Source of the DNA: a virus
Strand: one strand, 5' to 3'
Virus record (IMG/VR): IMGVR_UViG_3300022935_000005
Span: 216,914 to 280,913 of that record
DNA: 64,000 bases
Part shown: positions 46,491 to 54,837 of the stretch, one piece after another
How positions within the stretch are numbered: position 1 is the stretch's first letter
Layout of the letters: each line of letters opens with the position of its first letter
Translations under genes and position numbers: made by a program
Notes under the pieces: generated by a model
The model's database searches: none
The model's input: only the letters and a program-made list of their open reading frames with translations
Told to the model about the DNA's origin: nothing

Positions 46491-46717
46491 TGAAGCCCGG
46501 CGACTTAGTGAGGTTTCACCAGTGGGGTGATTTAGCTGATGTTAACGACTGGTCAACTACCCCGAAGTCTAAAGTCGGTGTTCTGATAGAGCACAATAAG
46601 CTCTTCGGTCACGTCGACATCTTGTATGAAGGTAATGTCATAAGAGAGCGCTCTGCTTTCGTAGAAAAAGCTGGAAAACGAGATTTAGCCAGAGAAGAAG
46701 ATGAATTGCCAAACTGA
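46490..46717 (+). CDS. small SH3-like protein
   Basis: 75 residues. MKPGDLVRFHQWGDLADVND, KVGVLIEHNKLFGHVDILYE and RSAFVEKAG: clear GDLV family member. Overlaps both neighbours. Confidence 0.65.
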   Translation: MKPGDLVRFHQWGDLADVNDWSTTPKSKVGVLIEHNKLFGHVDILYEGNVIRERSAFVEKAGKRDLAREEDELPN

Positions 46718-46892
46718 GCCTTTTTGTAGTTTCTGCGGTGAAGAGATGCCCCAGGGCTCACGTACGTTGGGCCAGATTTTTTGTAACTTGCTTTGTCAGC
46801 TTAAAGCTGATCCTATAGAACCGGTGACGCATGAAGAAAGAAAAGGTAGACCACCCTTCCCACTACAACAAGGGGAAGATAGAAGTAATTGA
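46701..46892 (+). CDS. tiny Cys-rich protein
   Basis: 63 residues. FCSFCGEEMPQGSRTLGQIF then CNLLCQ: two CxxC/CxxxC pairs for zinc. Its 3' end overlaps the DUF3310 gene by 62 nt, so the C-terminal part may not be conserved. Confidence 0.5.
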   Translation: MNCQTEPFCSFCGEEMPQGSRTLGQIFCNLLCQLKADPIEPVTHEERKGRPPFPLQQGEDRSN

Positions 46893-47076
46893 CGCTATCG
46901 AAGATTGGGATCTCAATTTCTCTGAAGGCAACGTCATAAAGTATGTCGCAAGACATCGTTTCAAAGGCGAACCGCTTGAAGACCTAAGGAAAGCAGAGTG
47001 GTATATTCAGCGCCTTATTAGAAATTTAGAAAAAAAACGTGAACAAGAGTTGTCAAATCGCTATACTCAATTATGA
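46831..47076 (+). CDS. DUF3310 phage protein
   Basis: 81 residues. VDHPSHYNKGKIEVIDAIED, FSEGNVIKYVARHRFKGE and EDLRKAEWYIQRLI match DUF3310, a small phage protein sometimes annotated as a nucleotide kinase-associated domain. ATGA overlap with the cytochrome gene. Confidence 0.88.
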   Translation: MKKEKVDHPSHYNKGKIEVIDAIEDWDLNFSEGNVIKYVARHRFKGEPLEDLRKAEWYIQRLIRNLEKKREQELSNRYTQL

Positions 47077-47489
47077 AGAGAGGAATAGCATTTTTGATAG
47101 TAGCGCTGTGTGCAGGCGCCGAAGTTGCACATGCAGATGTGATAAACACTGTAGACGATAATTGGAATAAGCATTGTAAGAAATGCCATGGCGTCGACGG
47201 AGAAGCGACAAAGATTGGGCTAAAGCTCAAGGCTCCCCCCGACTTATTCTCGGCTGTTGGGGCAAAATCAAGAGATGTCATAACTGACTATATTGAAAAC
47301 GGCAAAAACAAAATGCCGAAATATAGAAAGAAGCTCTCAACCGAAGAAATAGCAGCGCTGGTAGAGTTTGTTGAGTACGCGTCTCTTACGAAGAGAATGC
47401 GTGAAAATGAAGACAGGATAGATTCGACTCTGGAGCAGATTAAAAAAGATTATAAAAATTTGCCCGAGTGTGACTCTGTTACTCAATAA
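47073..47489 (+). CDS. exported c-type cytochrome
   Basis: 138 residues. Signal peptide (about 1-21, ending AEVAHAD), heme-binding CKKCHGVDGEATK (CxxCH) and a distal Met ligand in NKMPKYRKKLSTEEIAALVE: a class I cytochrome c domain, then a charged helical tail with one Cys. Acts in the periplasm and needs the host heme-attachment system. c-type cytochromes are very unusual in phages. It could sustain or divert host respiration. Next to an exported DUF3108 protein. Confidence 0.85.
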   Translation: MKRGIAFLIVALCAGAEVAHADVINTVDDNWNKHCKKCHGVDGEATKIGLKLKAPPDLFSAVGAKSRDVITDYIENGKNKMPKYRKKLSTEEIAALVEFVEYASLTKRMRENEDRIDSTLEQIKKDYKNLPECDSVTQ

Positions 47490-47498
47490 GGGGGACTC

Positions 47499-48209
47499 AT
47501 GAATAAATTGTCTATGATCGTAGGCGGTTTGGTACTACTGTTTTCTTCTCTTGCTAACGGTGCTGAAAAACTAGAGTATCAAATAAAAGTTCTCAACGTC
47601 GACTTTGGAGATGCTACACTATACACTTCTGAGGAACGCTTGTATGGTGAGATGAAGACTAATGATAAGTGGGGTAGCTTATACGCTGTTGATAACAAGA
47701 TGGCAACGTGGTTATCTCCTGAGGATTCACCGAAGAAGACAGAAATAGTATATAGAAAGCCCAGCAGAGTCATTAAATTTGAGCTCTTTTTTACCGCTGT
47801 GAACAATGTAAAAGTGAAGCTTTCAAGGCCTCATAAAAATCCCAAGTCCTATGTGACAAAGTCAAAGAGTGAAGTCTATGACTTTCTTACAATGCTCGCG
47901 ATTATGAGAAAAAAAGTGGGAGCCGATGAGACTGTTTTCTCAGTGATCACAGGTAAGAAGATTTATGACGTCGTGTTTACAAAGCAGAAGGATCAGAGTA
48001 TTACGACTTTATTGGGGCCCAAGGAAGCGGCGGTATATGATATCGTTGTGACGAGACCTGGAAAATTCCGACAAGAAATGAGAGTTTGGTTTGAGAAGAA
48101 TCCCGAGGCAACCCCCTTGAAGTTGGCTGGTAAAACCAAGCTCGGCGCTTTTGATGTGTCGATCCTAAAGCGCTCCCTCAACACGAATCAAGAAAGTTAT
48201 CAAAAATGA
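47499..48209 (+). CDS. exported DUF3108-like protein
   Basis: 236 residues, GGGGG upstream. Signal peptide (LSMIVGGLVLLFSSLANGAE), then a beta-barrel-like domain: YQIKVLNVDFGDATLYTSEE, YDFLTMLAIMRKK and the end segment YDIVVTRPGKFRQEMRVWFE, matching DUF3108 (periplasmic lipocalin-like proteins of diderm bacteria). Probably derived from the host lineage. Role unknown. Confidence 0.75.
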   Translation: MNKLSMIVGGLVLLFSSLANGAEKLEYQIKVLNVDFGDATLYTSEERLYGEMKTNDKWGSLYAVDNKMATWLSPEDSPKKTEIVYRKPSRVIKFELFFTAVNNVKVKLSRPHKNPKSYVTKSKSEVYDFLTMLAIMRKKVGADETVFSVITGKKIYDVVFTKQKDQSITTLLGPKEAAVYDIVVTRPGKFRQEMRVWFEKNPEATPLKLAGKTKLGAFDVSILKRSLNTNQESYQK

Positions 48210-48391
48210 AGATTACGCTTACAAAGGATGAAGTTGAAAAACTTATAAGGACGCTCGACTGGGTCAACTTTGCAACTCAAGATACTGAGGAGTCAAGAGA
48301 GCAAATTAAGACCATAATCGCAAAGCTAGCGGTTGGACTAAAGAATGCGAGACAAACAACAGAGCTGAAGATTGATATTGTAGATGTCTAG
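48206..48391 (+). CDS. hypothetical small protein
   Basis: 61 residues. MKITLTKDEVEKLIRTLDWV, helical. The opening resembles the MKITK leader only in the first four residues; there is no basic Arg pair. ATGA overlap upstream. Confidence 0.6.
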   Translation: MKITLTKDEVEKLIRTLDWVNFATQDTEESREQIKTIIAKLAVGLKNARQTTELKIDIVDV

Positions 48392-48496
48392 TGAATAATT
48401 AAACACAGTTCCCGGAACCCCTAAGTTTGTAATCGGGTGGAGGGCAGACATCAACACGGCTTGAGCTTAACAGCTTGCCGTTATAAAGGACAGACG

Positions 48497-49843
48497 ATGA
48501 GGTTCATTTTTCTTAGTGTTATTGCACTTAGTTCTCTTACGTTCCCCGCATATTCACAGGATATCAGCGACAGTGAGACGTCATATTCTGGAGCTACAAT
48601 ATTAGAGGGAGACACCGACGTCTTCTTTTTTGATTTTGAGCCTATCAATGATCCGGACGGAGAAACAGATCCCTACGCATTTTTTGAGGGTAACACTCTG
48701 TATGCGGGAAATTCAGACCAGTACGGAAATACAGTAGATGCTATCATCGAATTCTTCTGGTTCGAATCCTCAATTGATCGTGGTTCTGATTTCTATGTTG
48801 CCGTTATCAAGACGAGAGTCACTCCTGGCGATGATTGCCAATGGGCTCCGTTTTCGTGGGCGGATGGAGTCAAGTGTAGGTTATGGACAGACCAGTGGCA
48901 GGACTGGGGGGAACATCCGGTGATGTCGGTCGAAGCCCATACTGATATATCCCTTGAACAAGGTGCGTTCAGGTGGGACTGGTCCATCCCTTTTGAAACG
49001 TATGGTATCGATGCTTATGGGCAAGTCACACTTAAGAATGAGTATGGGTTGGGTATTGAGTCTGAAGGCGCCGCAGTCGCCCACGGTGAATATCAGCTTG
49101 ACGAAGAGGGTAATGTAGAAGCAGAGGGTGAAGTACAAATCAAAGGGTTCGCTAATGAAGAGTACAGTGTTAAGACCCAGTACAACATTACGCTCTGGGA
49201 GTGGGAGATCTTTGTTGATGGACGAGCTGATCTGATGGCTTGGGACATGTACCTAAACCTTTCTGCTCGAGATGAACAGTCGGCTTACCATGAGTATTTC
49301 CTCAGCATTCAAGTTGCAGAAGGAGAGATGTTTACACTCAACGAAATCAAGATTCTTTCAAATTTCGATACGGGATGGTACAACCCAATTCACCATGAAG
49401 TGGGTTTAAGCATCGGACCCATCATGATAAATCGACCCTTCTACGAAATCGTAACGCCTGAAGAGCCAGAGGAAGAGCCAGAGCAGAACCCAGGAAAGAG
49501 ATACGAATTTCCCGTCTTGCCAGTTCCAGATGAGCAATCTGAGCCTGATCAGGTCGACATTGACGCTCCTTCGATGATGTCTGAAACACGAGGAGAGAGC
49601 GATCCCGTAGCCTCTGAGGCTTCAAAGGAAGCTCAAGAGACGCAGCAGGATGAGTTTAGCGGGCTTAGAGATATGTCATGGGATTATTTTGATGGGGGCC
49701 AGAGCGTAGAGTCTCCAGAAGCGCCGCCGCCCACTGAAACTATATACTCTAATGGATCTGGCTGCACCACCGCTAGTTCTGCTCCTTCACTTTTCATGTT
49801 CCTATTCATGATTCTGCCTCTAGTTGCCCGAAGCAAACATTAA
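48497..49843 (+). CDS. exported protein with MYXO-CTERM-like sorting tail
   Basis: 448 residues from ATG 48497. Signal peptide (FIFLSVIALSSLTFPAYSQ), a large beta-rich domain (about 20-330; repeated YGNTV, EYGLGIESEG and GEYQLDEEGNVEAEG motifs), a Pro/Glu/Ser-rich linker (about 340-420), then GSGCTTASSAPSLFMFLFM and a basic tail ARSKH. Cys before a hydrophobic helix and a basic end is the layout of MYXO-CTERM sorting signals in Myxococcota. So it is probably a surface-anchored protein matched to such a host. The domain itself is not recognised. Confidence 0.7.
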   Translation: MRFIFLSVIALSSLTFPAYSQDISDSETSYSGATILEGDTDVFFFDFEPINDPDGETDPYAFFEGNTLYAGNSDQYGNTVDAIIEFFWFESSIDRGSDFYVAVIKTRVTPGDDCQWAPFSWADGVKCRLWTDQWQDWGEHPVMSVEAHTDISLEQGAFRWDWSIPFETYGIDAYGQVTLKNEYGLGIESEGAAVAHGEYQLDEEGNVEAEGEVQIKGFANEEYSVKTQYNITLWEWEIFVDGRADLMAWDMYLNLSARDEQSAYHEYFLSIQVAEGEMFTLNEIKILSNFDTGWYNPIHHEVGLSIGPIMINRPFYEIVTPEEPEEEPEQNPGKRYEFPVLPVPDEQSEPDQVDIDAPSMMSETRGESDPVASEASKEAQETQQDEFSGLRDMSWDYFDGGQSVESPEAPPPTETIYSNGSGCTTASSAPSLFMFLFMILPLVARSKH

Positions 49844-49844
49844 T

Positions 49845-49873
49845 CTGTAAACTCTCATTCCCGCCTCTATAAT
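49845..49873 (+). promoter_or_regulatory. TGTAAAC-type promoter
   Basis: -35 CTGTAA 49845-49850 (then AC), 17-nt spacer, -10 TATAAT 49868-49873. Drives 49936. Confidence 0.65.
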
Positions 49874-49935
49874 AAAACAGCAACTATAAAACGATTCCGT
49901 AAATACAGAAAGTGAACTGATTGAAAGGTCATGTA

Positions 49936-50151
49936 ATGGCTTGGACAAAAGAAACGCTGCTCGACAGCTTTTATCGCAAGAAGGGCAAAGCGCTGAAACA
50001 AGAAAAGAGCTTGCTAAAAATTAGAATGAACAGGGGGGACATCACACACGCTGAATACCTTGAGATCTTAGAAGAAACTAAAGAATACTATGCACAGTGG
50101 AAAGACCACAAAGAACCAAAGACACGTCAACGACGACAAGGGTTAAGATAA
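49936..50151 (+). CDS. small basic helical protein
   Basis: 71 residues from ATG 49936 (a TTG at 49921 is possible). WTKETLLDSFYRKKGKALKQ then MNRGDITHAEYLEILEETKE and a basic end. Possibly nucleic-acid binding. Stop overlaps the next start. Confidence 0.6.
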   Translation: MAWTKETLLDSFYRKKGKALKQEKSLLKIRMNRGDITHAEYLEILEETKEYYAQWKDHKEPKTRQRRQGLR

Positions 50152-50867
50152 TGAGTACAGATTTCGCAGCAAGAATGGCAAAGATCAAAGCAGCAGAACC
50201 TTTTAAGGTTGGTGCAAAAGTAACACATAACGGAGATATCGGCACAGATGCGGAAGGTACTGTGTACGAGATATCAGTTCAGCAAGGGGTAGGTGCGCGC
50301 ATCTGGCTGGATCCGTATCGAAGCGGCACTCCATGTAGTTTTGAGGAGCTAGCTCTAGTCTCGACTGCAGTTAGTCGACGAGAGAAACTGAACAATACCT
50401 TCGACAAAACAGAGGTATCGGGTGATACCCGAGTCGAACTCTTCATGGAGGATGGCGCGGATGTTATTCACTACAACGACACTCAAGACGAAACCGTAAT
50501 GGAGGAGACAACTGTGATCGAGAGCTTGGTGGAGGCATCTCGTTCCGGTATTAAGTTTGAAGAAGACCTGATTCAGACACTTCGGGACTGGGACATGCTG
50601 GAAGACTACGAGCGCGGTTCGTACGAATTTGACAGCTACTGTTTAGAAAAGATTAAGGAGAATGCATATGACTTCTGCGACTTTATCGATTTCAGCACAG
50701 AACAGTACGATCACAAACGAGGTTATACAACTTTGACAGCACGTCTTTATACTACAGTAGATAACTTGAGGTCGGCTAACGAAGGACAAGTCAATGCGTT
50801 GTCAGGTTGGTCAGCAAAGTTTGAGTCGAAGGCTGTCGGTAACAGCACGATCACGATTGAAATTTAA
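50151..50867 (+). CDS. DYERG/YDHKRG-family protein with N-terminal SH3-like domain, copy 2
   Basis: 238 residues. Residues about 15-70 form a small-barrel module (FKVGAKVTHNGDIGTDAEGT, ARIWLDPYRSGTP). Residues about 90-235 are paralogous to 44247 (LEDYERGSYEFDSYC, STEQYDHKRGYTTLTARL). Thus one paralogue has gained, or the other lost, a barrel domain. Function unknown. Confidence 0.75.
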   Translation: MSTDFAARMAKIKAAEPFKVGAKVTHNGDIGTDAEGTVYEISVQQGVGARIWLDPYRSGTPCSFEELALVSTAVSRREKLNNTFDKTEVSGDTRVELFMEDGADVIHYNDTQDETVMEETTVIESLVEASRSGIKFEEDLIQTLRDWDMLEDYERGSYEFDSYCLEKIKENAYDFCDFIDFSTEQYDHKRGYTTLTARLYTTVDNLRSANEGQVNALSGWSAKFESKAVGNSTITIEI

Positions 50868-50884
50868 TTTAACAAAAATTACAC

Positions 50885-50917
50885 AATCGTGCAAACGACT
50901 CCCTGGCGTGGTACTAT
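50885..50917 (+). promoter_or_regulatory. AATCGTGCAAA-type promoter
   Basis: AATCGTGCAAA 50885-50895, extended -10 TGGTACTAT (hexamer 50912-50917). Drives 50959. No clear leader hairpin. Confidence 0.75.
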
Positions 50918-50958
50918 AAAAATATAAAGGATAGCAACCACAAGGAAGGAGGTCAAAG

Positions 50959-51153
50959 ATGACCAAGAAGATCAAAGTTGGAGATAGAGTTTACTACAGA
51001 GCTCCCCGGTTGGCAGATCGTAAGAAGGGCTCAAAGCCAGAATTCACAGTGGTAGAACTTTACGACGGTGGTACGATGGCTAATGTCAAACATGACGACG
51101 GTTATATCTTCACTGGCTACATCGTAGACCGAATGACTAAATACGAAGGATAG
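50959..51153 (+). CDS. small SH3-like protein
   Basis: 64 residues, AAGGAGG upstream. KKIKVGDRVYYRAPRLADRK, FTVVELYDGGTMANVKHDDG: KVGDRV family member, first gene after an early-type promoter. Confidence 0.65.
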   Translation: MTKKIKVGDRVYYRAPRLADRKKGSKPEFTVVELYDGGTMANVKHDDGYIFTGYIVDRMTKYEG

Positions 51154-51161
51154 GTGTCAGT

Positions 51162-51755
51162 ATGAAAAACTATCTATTGCTCACTTCTATTATTCTTGCT
51201 GCATGCGGAGAAAACCCTGATATTACAGTTAGCGAAGAATCTTTGATTGAAGATCATGATGTAGCAACTCAGAATCTTCCTTATGTAGATTTTCTTCTTG
51301 ATATAGGGAACCTTAAAGCGAACGGAGATTTTCATTTCATGAATTCTTCTCTTAAAACCAGCGAAGACATTCATACGATATACGCTCAAGTCGGAGCGTT
51401 CATGGTGGATGTTGGGGATCATAATCCCGAACTGCTTCGAGTGCACTTTCGGAGTGACTATGAAGAGTGGGTAAGCTTTGATGACATCCTTTCTCCTGTT
51501 CATGCCACACAAGAAGAATGTGAAGAAAGTTCTTCTTACTGCGAAAGGGTTGACATCGTCCACGGCGAGAGCGGTTTGGTGGATTCTCAAGAGGGTCTGG
51601 TAGGCCTCAAGAATGTATACTGTCGTCACCTTGAAGAATCATATGAGTATGAGGTAGAAGCATGGGTAACAACCTTAGAGACTTACCCACCAACGATTGT
51701 AAGTGAAATAGAAGTTCTGACAGTTCAGTGCGAAAATGTAGATAGAGGAGAGTAA
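51162..51755 (+). CDS. lipoprotein
   Basis: 197 residues. Lipobox ILAAC (about 11-15). Mature part beta-rich and acidic with four Cys (EECEESSSYCE, VYCRHLEE, VQCENV). No recognised family. Belongs to the run of envelope genes up to 54837. Confidence 0.7.
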   Translation: MKNYLLLTSIILAACGENPDITVSEESLIEDHDVATQNLPYVDFLLDIGNLKANGDFHFMNSSLKTSEDIHTIYAQVGAFMVDVGDHNPELLRVHFRSDYEEWVSFDDILSPVHATQEECEESSSYCERVDIVHGESGLVDSQEGLVGLKNVYCRHLEESYEYEVEAWVTTLETYPPTIVSEIEVLTVQCENVDRGE

Positions 51756-51756
51756 G

Positions 51757-51846
51757 ATGAGTTTAAATTATAAAGAGTTCGGTATTGCTAGTGTTGTAAC
51801 TGTAGCTTACTTGTTGGTAGTTTTTGGTAGTTTGTTTGCCCAATAA
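51757..51846 (+). CDS. tiny membrane peptide
   Basis: 29 residues, AGAGGAG upstream. One hydrophobic helix (IASVVTVAYLLVVFGSLFA). Unknown. Confidence 0.5.
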   Translation: MSLNYKEFGIASVVTVAYLLVVFGSLFAQ

Positions 51847-51855
51847 AGGAGAAGC

Positions 51856-52074
51856 TTGAAAGTTGGAGAATTAGTCAATGTTCGGGTTCGCCTTGGTTGT
51901 GTTGATCCTCCTGTCTTCCAGGAACGTGGGATTGGATTAGTACTGGATATTAAGCGGACTGTGCCTCTCACTCTAAAGGGAGAAACTTTCTGTTTAGGAA
52001 ACGACATCGTGGTTTGTCTTGACGGTCGGGTTGAGAAATTCCACGAAAGTGATGTGCAAGAGGTACCTCACTAA
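51856..52074 (+). CDS. small SH3-like protein
   Basis: 72 residues, TTG start after AAAGGAG. MKVGELVNVRVRLGCVDPPV, GIGLVLDIKRTVPL and DIVVCLDGRVEKFHESDVQE. GELV variant of the family. Confidence 0.65.
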   Translation: MKVGELVNVRVRLGCVDPPVFQERGIGLVLDIKRTVPLTLKGETFCLGNDIVVCLDGRVEKFHESDVQEVPH

Positions 52075-52092
52075 CTTGAGAGAAGGAAAGTT

Positions 52093-52317
52093 ATGAAAAA
52101 ACTATGGTTTCTTAGCGTTACCGCGATCATCTCAACCTCGGCGATCTTCTTTCTTTTGAAAGAAAATATCGAGATCAAAGAAGGCTTGGGCAGTTGCATA
52201 GAGAACGTACAGAAGCAGTGCGGACCAATAATAAACTACGGAGTAGCTTTAGAGAATGAAAACGCGCGGCTGAACAGAAAGCTAGCCGCCTGTATCTGTC
52301 CAGAAAAGCTGGACTGA
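52093..52317 (+). CDS. membrane-anchored small protein
   Basis: 74 residues, GAAGGAAAG upstream. Signal anchor helix (about 4-22), then a helical periplasmic part ending LNRKLAACICPEKLD, four Cys in all. Spanin-like topology but no firm match. Confidence 0.55.
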   Translation: MKKLWFLSVTAIISTSAIFFLLKENIEIKEGLGSCIENVQKQCGPIINYGVALENENARLNRKLAACICPEKLD

Positions 52318-52331
52318 AAGATTCGGGGGAG

Positions 52332-54440
52332 ATGACCAACAGAAGACTAGCAGCTTCATTTTTCTTTCTTGCTGCTATCGGGTGCTCAGAAGATCAAGTC
52401 TCTCAGATGACCGTCGACTCTGGTGTAAGGACTATCACTCAAGATGACAGCAGTGCTGCAGATGTAATGATAGTCACAGTTCAAGACGCCTCTATAGATA
52501 TGTTCATTGATCCATGTCTCGACATCCAGAACACCGATGATATGTACTGTGAGTGTCACCCCAGATGCTGTCAAAATCAAACATGGTACTGCCCTCCTAG
52601 AGGTACTGAAGTTTTGGCAAAAGATGCTGTCTTAGACATCTGCGATACTGACTATGTACCGTGTGATAGAAACATTGATGAATCATGTCCTCCGGCAGAA
52701 ATTATCTACGAAAGTTCTTGTAACCATATGTTTGACTGTCCACCGGGCATAGACGAAGACTTTACAGTTTTCTATGATTGTGAGGTGGATGGTAACCCGG
52801 GCACTCAGAGGGTGCGTTGTGACAAGGGAAGGTTAGACTATGGACAGTGCGTCGTTTGTGTCTTGGCGGACGAGATCTGTGACGGCCAAGATAATGACTG
52901 CGATGGCGAAATAGACGAACACCAATTGAATGAATGTGGTCAATGTGGATTGTTACCCCAAGATGCTTGTGATGGGCTCGATAACGACTGCGATGGTCTT
53001 GTTGATGAAGATCTGGTTCAAGCATGTGTCACTACATGTGAGCGTGGTGTAGAGGTTTGTGAAAACGGAGCCTGGGTGGGTTGTACAGCAAGACAGCCAT
53101 CCGAAGAAATCTGCGACGGCTTCGATAATGACTGCGACGGTTTGATTGATGAAGAGCTTAATTGCGGATGCCCACCTGAGATGGTCGGCGCGTTGCTACC
53201 CTGTATGGAACCACCACTAACTTGTGGGATGGGATTCAAGACGTGCGAGTGTGAAGATGAAGACTGCTTGACAACTCGAATGTCTGACTGCTTCGCTTTG
53301 TGCGCTTGGTTACCGGCAGAGATAGTCCAGCATGATGAGCCAGACACTTGTGACAGATACGCAGGAATGCCTGTTAATCCAGAAGTTTGTAATAACTTCG
53401 ACGAAGACTGTGACGGTTTAATCGATGAGAGACTAAACAAGCCTTGCTATTCTGGTCCTCAAGATACTATAGGGGTAGGTGTGTGTCGAGGTGGTAGTCA
53501 AGTCTGCGAACAAGGTCGCTGGTACGGAGAAACAACAGCCGGCAGTTTTGTTCACGATTTTTGTGCAGGTGAGATCGTACCCAGCAGAGAGATTTGCGAC
53601 GGTAGTGATAATGACTGCGATGGTGTTACCGACTTTGGTCGAGAGATTCCAGACACAGACATTCTTTTCATTCTTGATTGGTCTGGATCTATGGCATACC
53701 AGATCAACGCTGTAAAGATGGCGATGAATAGATTTGCAAACCATTTCGCTGCAGAGGGTAAGTTAAAATGGGGATTAATAACCGGACCTCGGATTTTTCC
53801 AAGAGAAGGTCAAGATCCTTCACAGGCTAAACAATACCTGAGGTTAGAAACTGACATAACATCATTCTCAGATTTTATCGCTGCATTCTCTGCAGCTGGT
53901 GCTTTTGAGACTGGAGCAACCCATGAAATGTTAATTGACGCGCTGCTGCTTTCTGTCGCGACTATTTCATCTAACATGACTTATGACCTGTCAACCGCAC
54001 AGTGGTTCAATGGTTTCTCTGACGCCGGATCGATTCCGAGTCTACAAGACTTTCGAATAAACTGGCGACATAACGCTGACAGGGTTATCGTAGTGTTTAC
54101 AGACGAGGAGGATCAGTCTTTCCTCGTACCGAAAGTGACTAGCGAACAAGCTATAGCAGCCCTCGAGGGATCACCAGATACTACACTTTATGTGTTCACA
54201 CAAAGATACTTTTTTTCGAGGTGGGACGATTATGTAGACCCGACAGGTGGAAGACTGTTCCCATTATCTTCTAACTCTGAGCAGATGTATGATGATCTCA
54301 TGTCTATACTCGATGAGATCTGCCTTAACGCAGGCTCTTCTGTACAGATGGAAGAAGCTTCGTATAATGGTAATATGTCAAGCCAGCTATACAATCCAGT
54401 GATTTCAAGATATAATTTTTCTGGTGGCTATTGCTACTAA
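52332..54440 (+). CDS. lipoprotein with five CDGxDNDCDG (MopE-type) repeats and a vWA domain
   Basis: 702 residues. Signal peptide with lipobox LAAIGC. Five repeats of the EICDGxDNDCDGxxDE motif between about 185 and 440, spaced by Cys-rich modules; Asp/Asn-rich loops expected to bind calcium, with disulfides. A vWA domain (about 440-690) begins ILFILDWSGSMAYQINAVK (DxSGS metal site) and includes IVVFTDEEDQSF. These repeats are typical of large surface proteins in Myxococcota and relatives. A pilin-like gene lies 11 nt downstream, as vWA PilY1 adhesins sit beside minor pilins. Possibly an adhesion or tip-like protein displayed on the infected cell. Confidence 0.82.
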   Translation: MTNRRLAASFFFLAAIGCSEDQVSQMTVDSGVRTITQDDSSAADVMIVTVQDASIDMFIDPCLDIQNTDDMYCECHPRCCQNQTWYCPPRGTEVLAKDAVLDICDTDYVPCDRNIDESCPPAEIIYESSCNHMFDCPPGIDEDFTVFYDCEVDGNPGTQRVRCDKGRLDYGQCVVCVLADEICDGQDNDCDGEIDEHQLNECGQCGLLPQDACDGLDNDCDGLVDEDLVQACVTTCERGVEVCENGAWVGCTARQPSEEICDGFDNDCDGLIDEELNCGCPPEMVGALLPCMEPPLTCGMGFKTCECEDEDCLTTRMSDCFALCAWLPAEIVQHDEPDTCDRYAGMPVNPEVCNNFDEDCDGLIDERLNKPCYSGPQDTIGVGVCRGGSQVCEQGRWYGETTAGSFVHDFCAGEIVPSREICDGSDNDCDGVTDFGREIPDTDILFILDWSGSMAYQINAVKMAMNRFANHFAAEGKLKWGLITGPRIFPREGQDPSQAKQYLRLETDITSFSDFIAAFSAAGAFETGATHEMLIDALLLSVATISSNMTYDLSTAQWFNGFSDAGSIPSLQDFRINWRHNADRVIVVFTDEEDQSFLVPKVTSEQAIAALEGSPDTTLYVFTQRYFFSRWDDYVDPTGGRLFPLSSNSEQMYDDLMSILDEICLNAGSSVQMEEASYNGNMSSQLYNPVISRYNFSGGYCY

Positions 54441-54450
54441 TGGGGAAGCC

Positions 54451-54837
54451 ATGAGCTTTAATCTAAGAGAAACTAAGATATTTGTTGCGCTCGCTTCAGT
54501 ATTTATGTTATGCTACGCGGCTTTACTTATAAAGGGCGCCAACAGGTTCGAGGCTCATTCTGCGACGTCACAATCTGCTGCTGAGGTTGAGTATGCAAGG
54601 ACAGCGGCCCAAGAAGGAATGAGCGAGTTTATCTCTATCCACCTCTCCAATGAACCAATAGAAAGCGGTGTTTTGATTCCAGAAACGCAGTTGAGACATG
54701 GCTCGTCTTATGAAGTAGAAATCCAGCATAATGAGGCTGGTAACATCGTTGTCACGAGTAGAGGGAAATACAAGAGTTCGAATGATATAATCTATGAGTA
54801 TCCTATACGGGCAGTCCTCAGCCCCAAAAGTGACTAA
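54451..54837 (+). CDS. PilX/pseudopilin-like protein, copy 2
   Basis: 128 residues from ATG 54451. N-terminal membrane helix (about 8-27), EYARTAAQEGMSEFISIHLS, VLIPETQLRHGSSYEVEI, SRGKYKSS and YPIRAVLS: paralogue of the 45873 protein. The prepilin Gly-Phe site is not obvious here (IFVALASVFML), so cleavage is uncertain. Directly follows the vWA/MopE-like gene. Confidence 0.65.
   Translation: MSFNLRETKIFVALASVFMLCYAALLIKGANRFEAHSATSQSAAEVEYARTAAQEGMSEFISIHLSNEPIESGVLIPETQLRHGSSYEVEIQHNEAGNIVVTSRGKYKSSNDIIYEYPIRAVLSPKSD

Noticed and set aside
48755-48785. tRNA-like GGTTCGAATCC sequence
   Set aside because: It lies in frame inside the 48497 gene and has no matching acceptor or anticodon stems.
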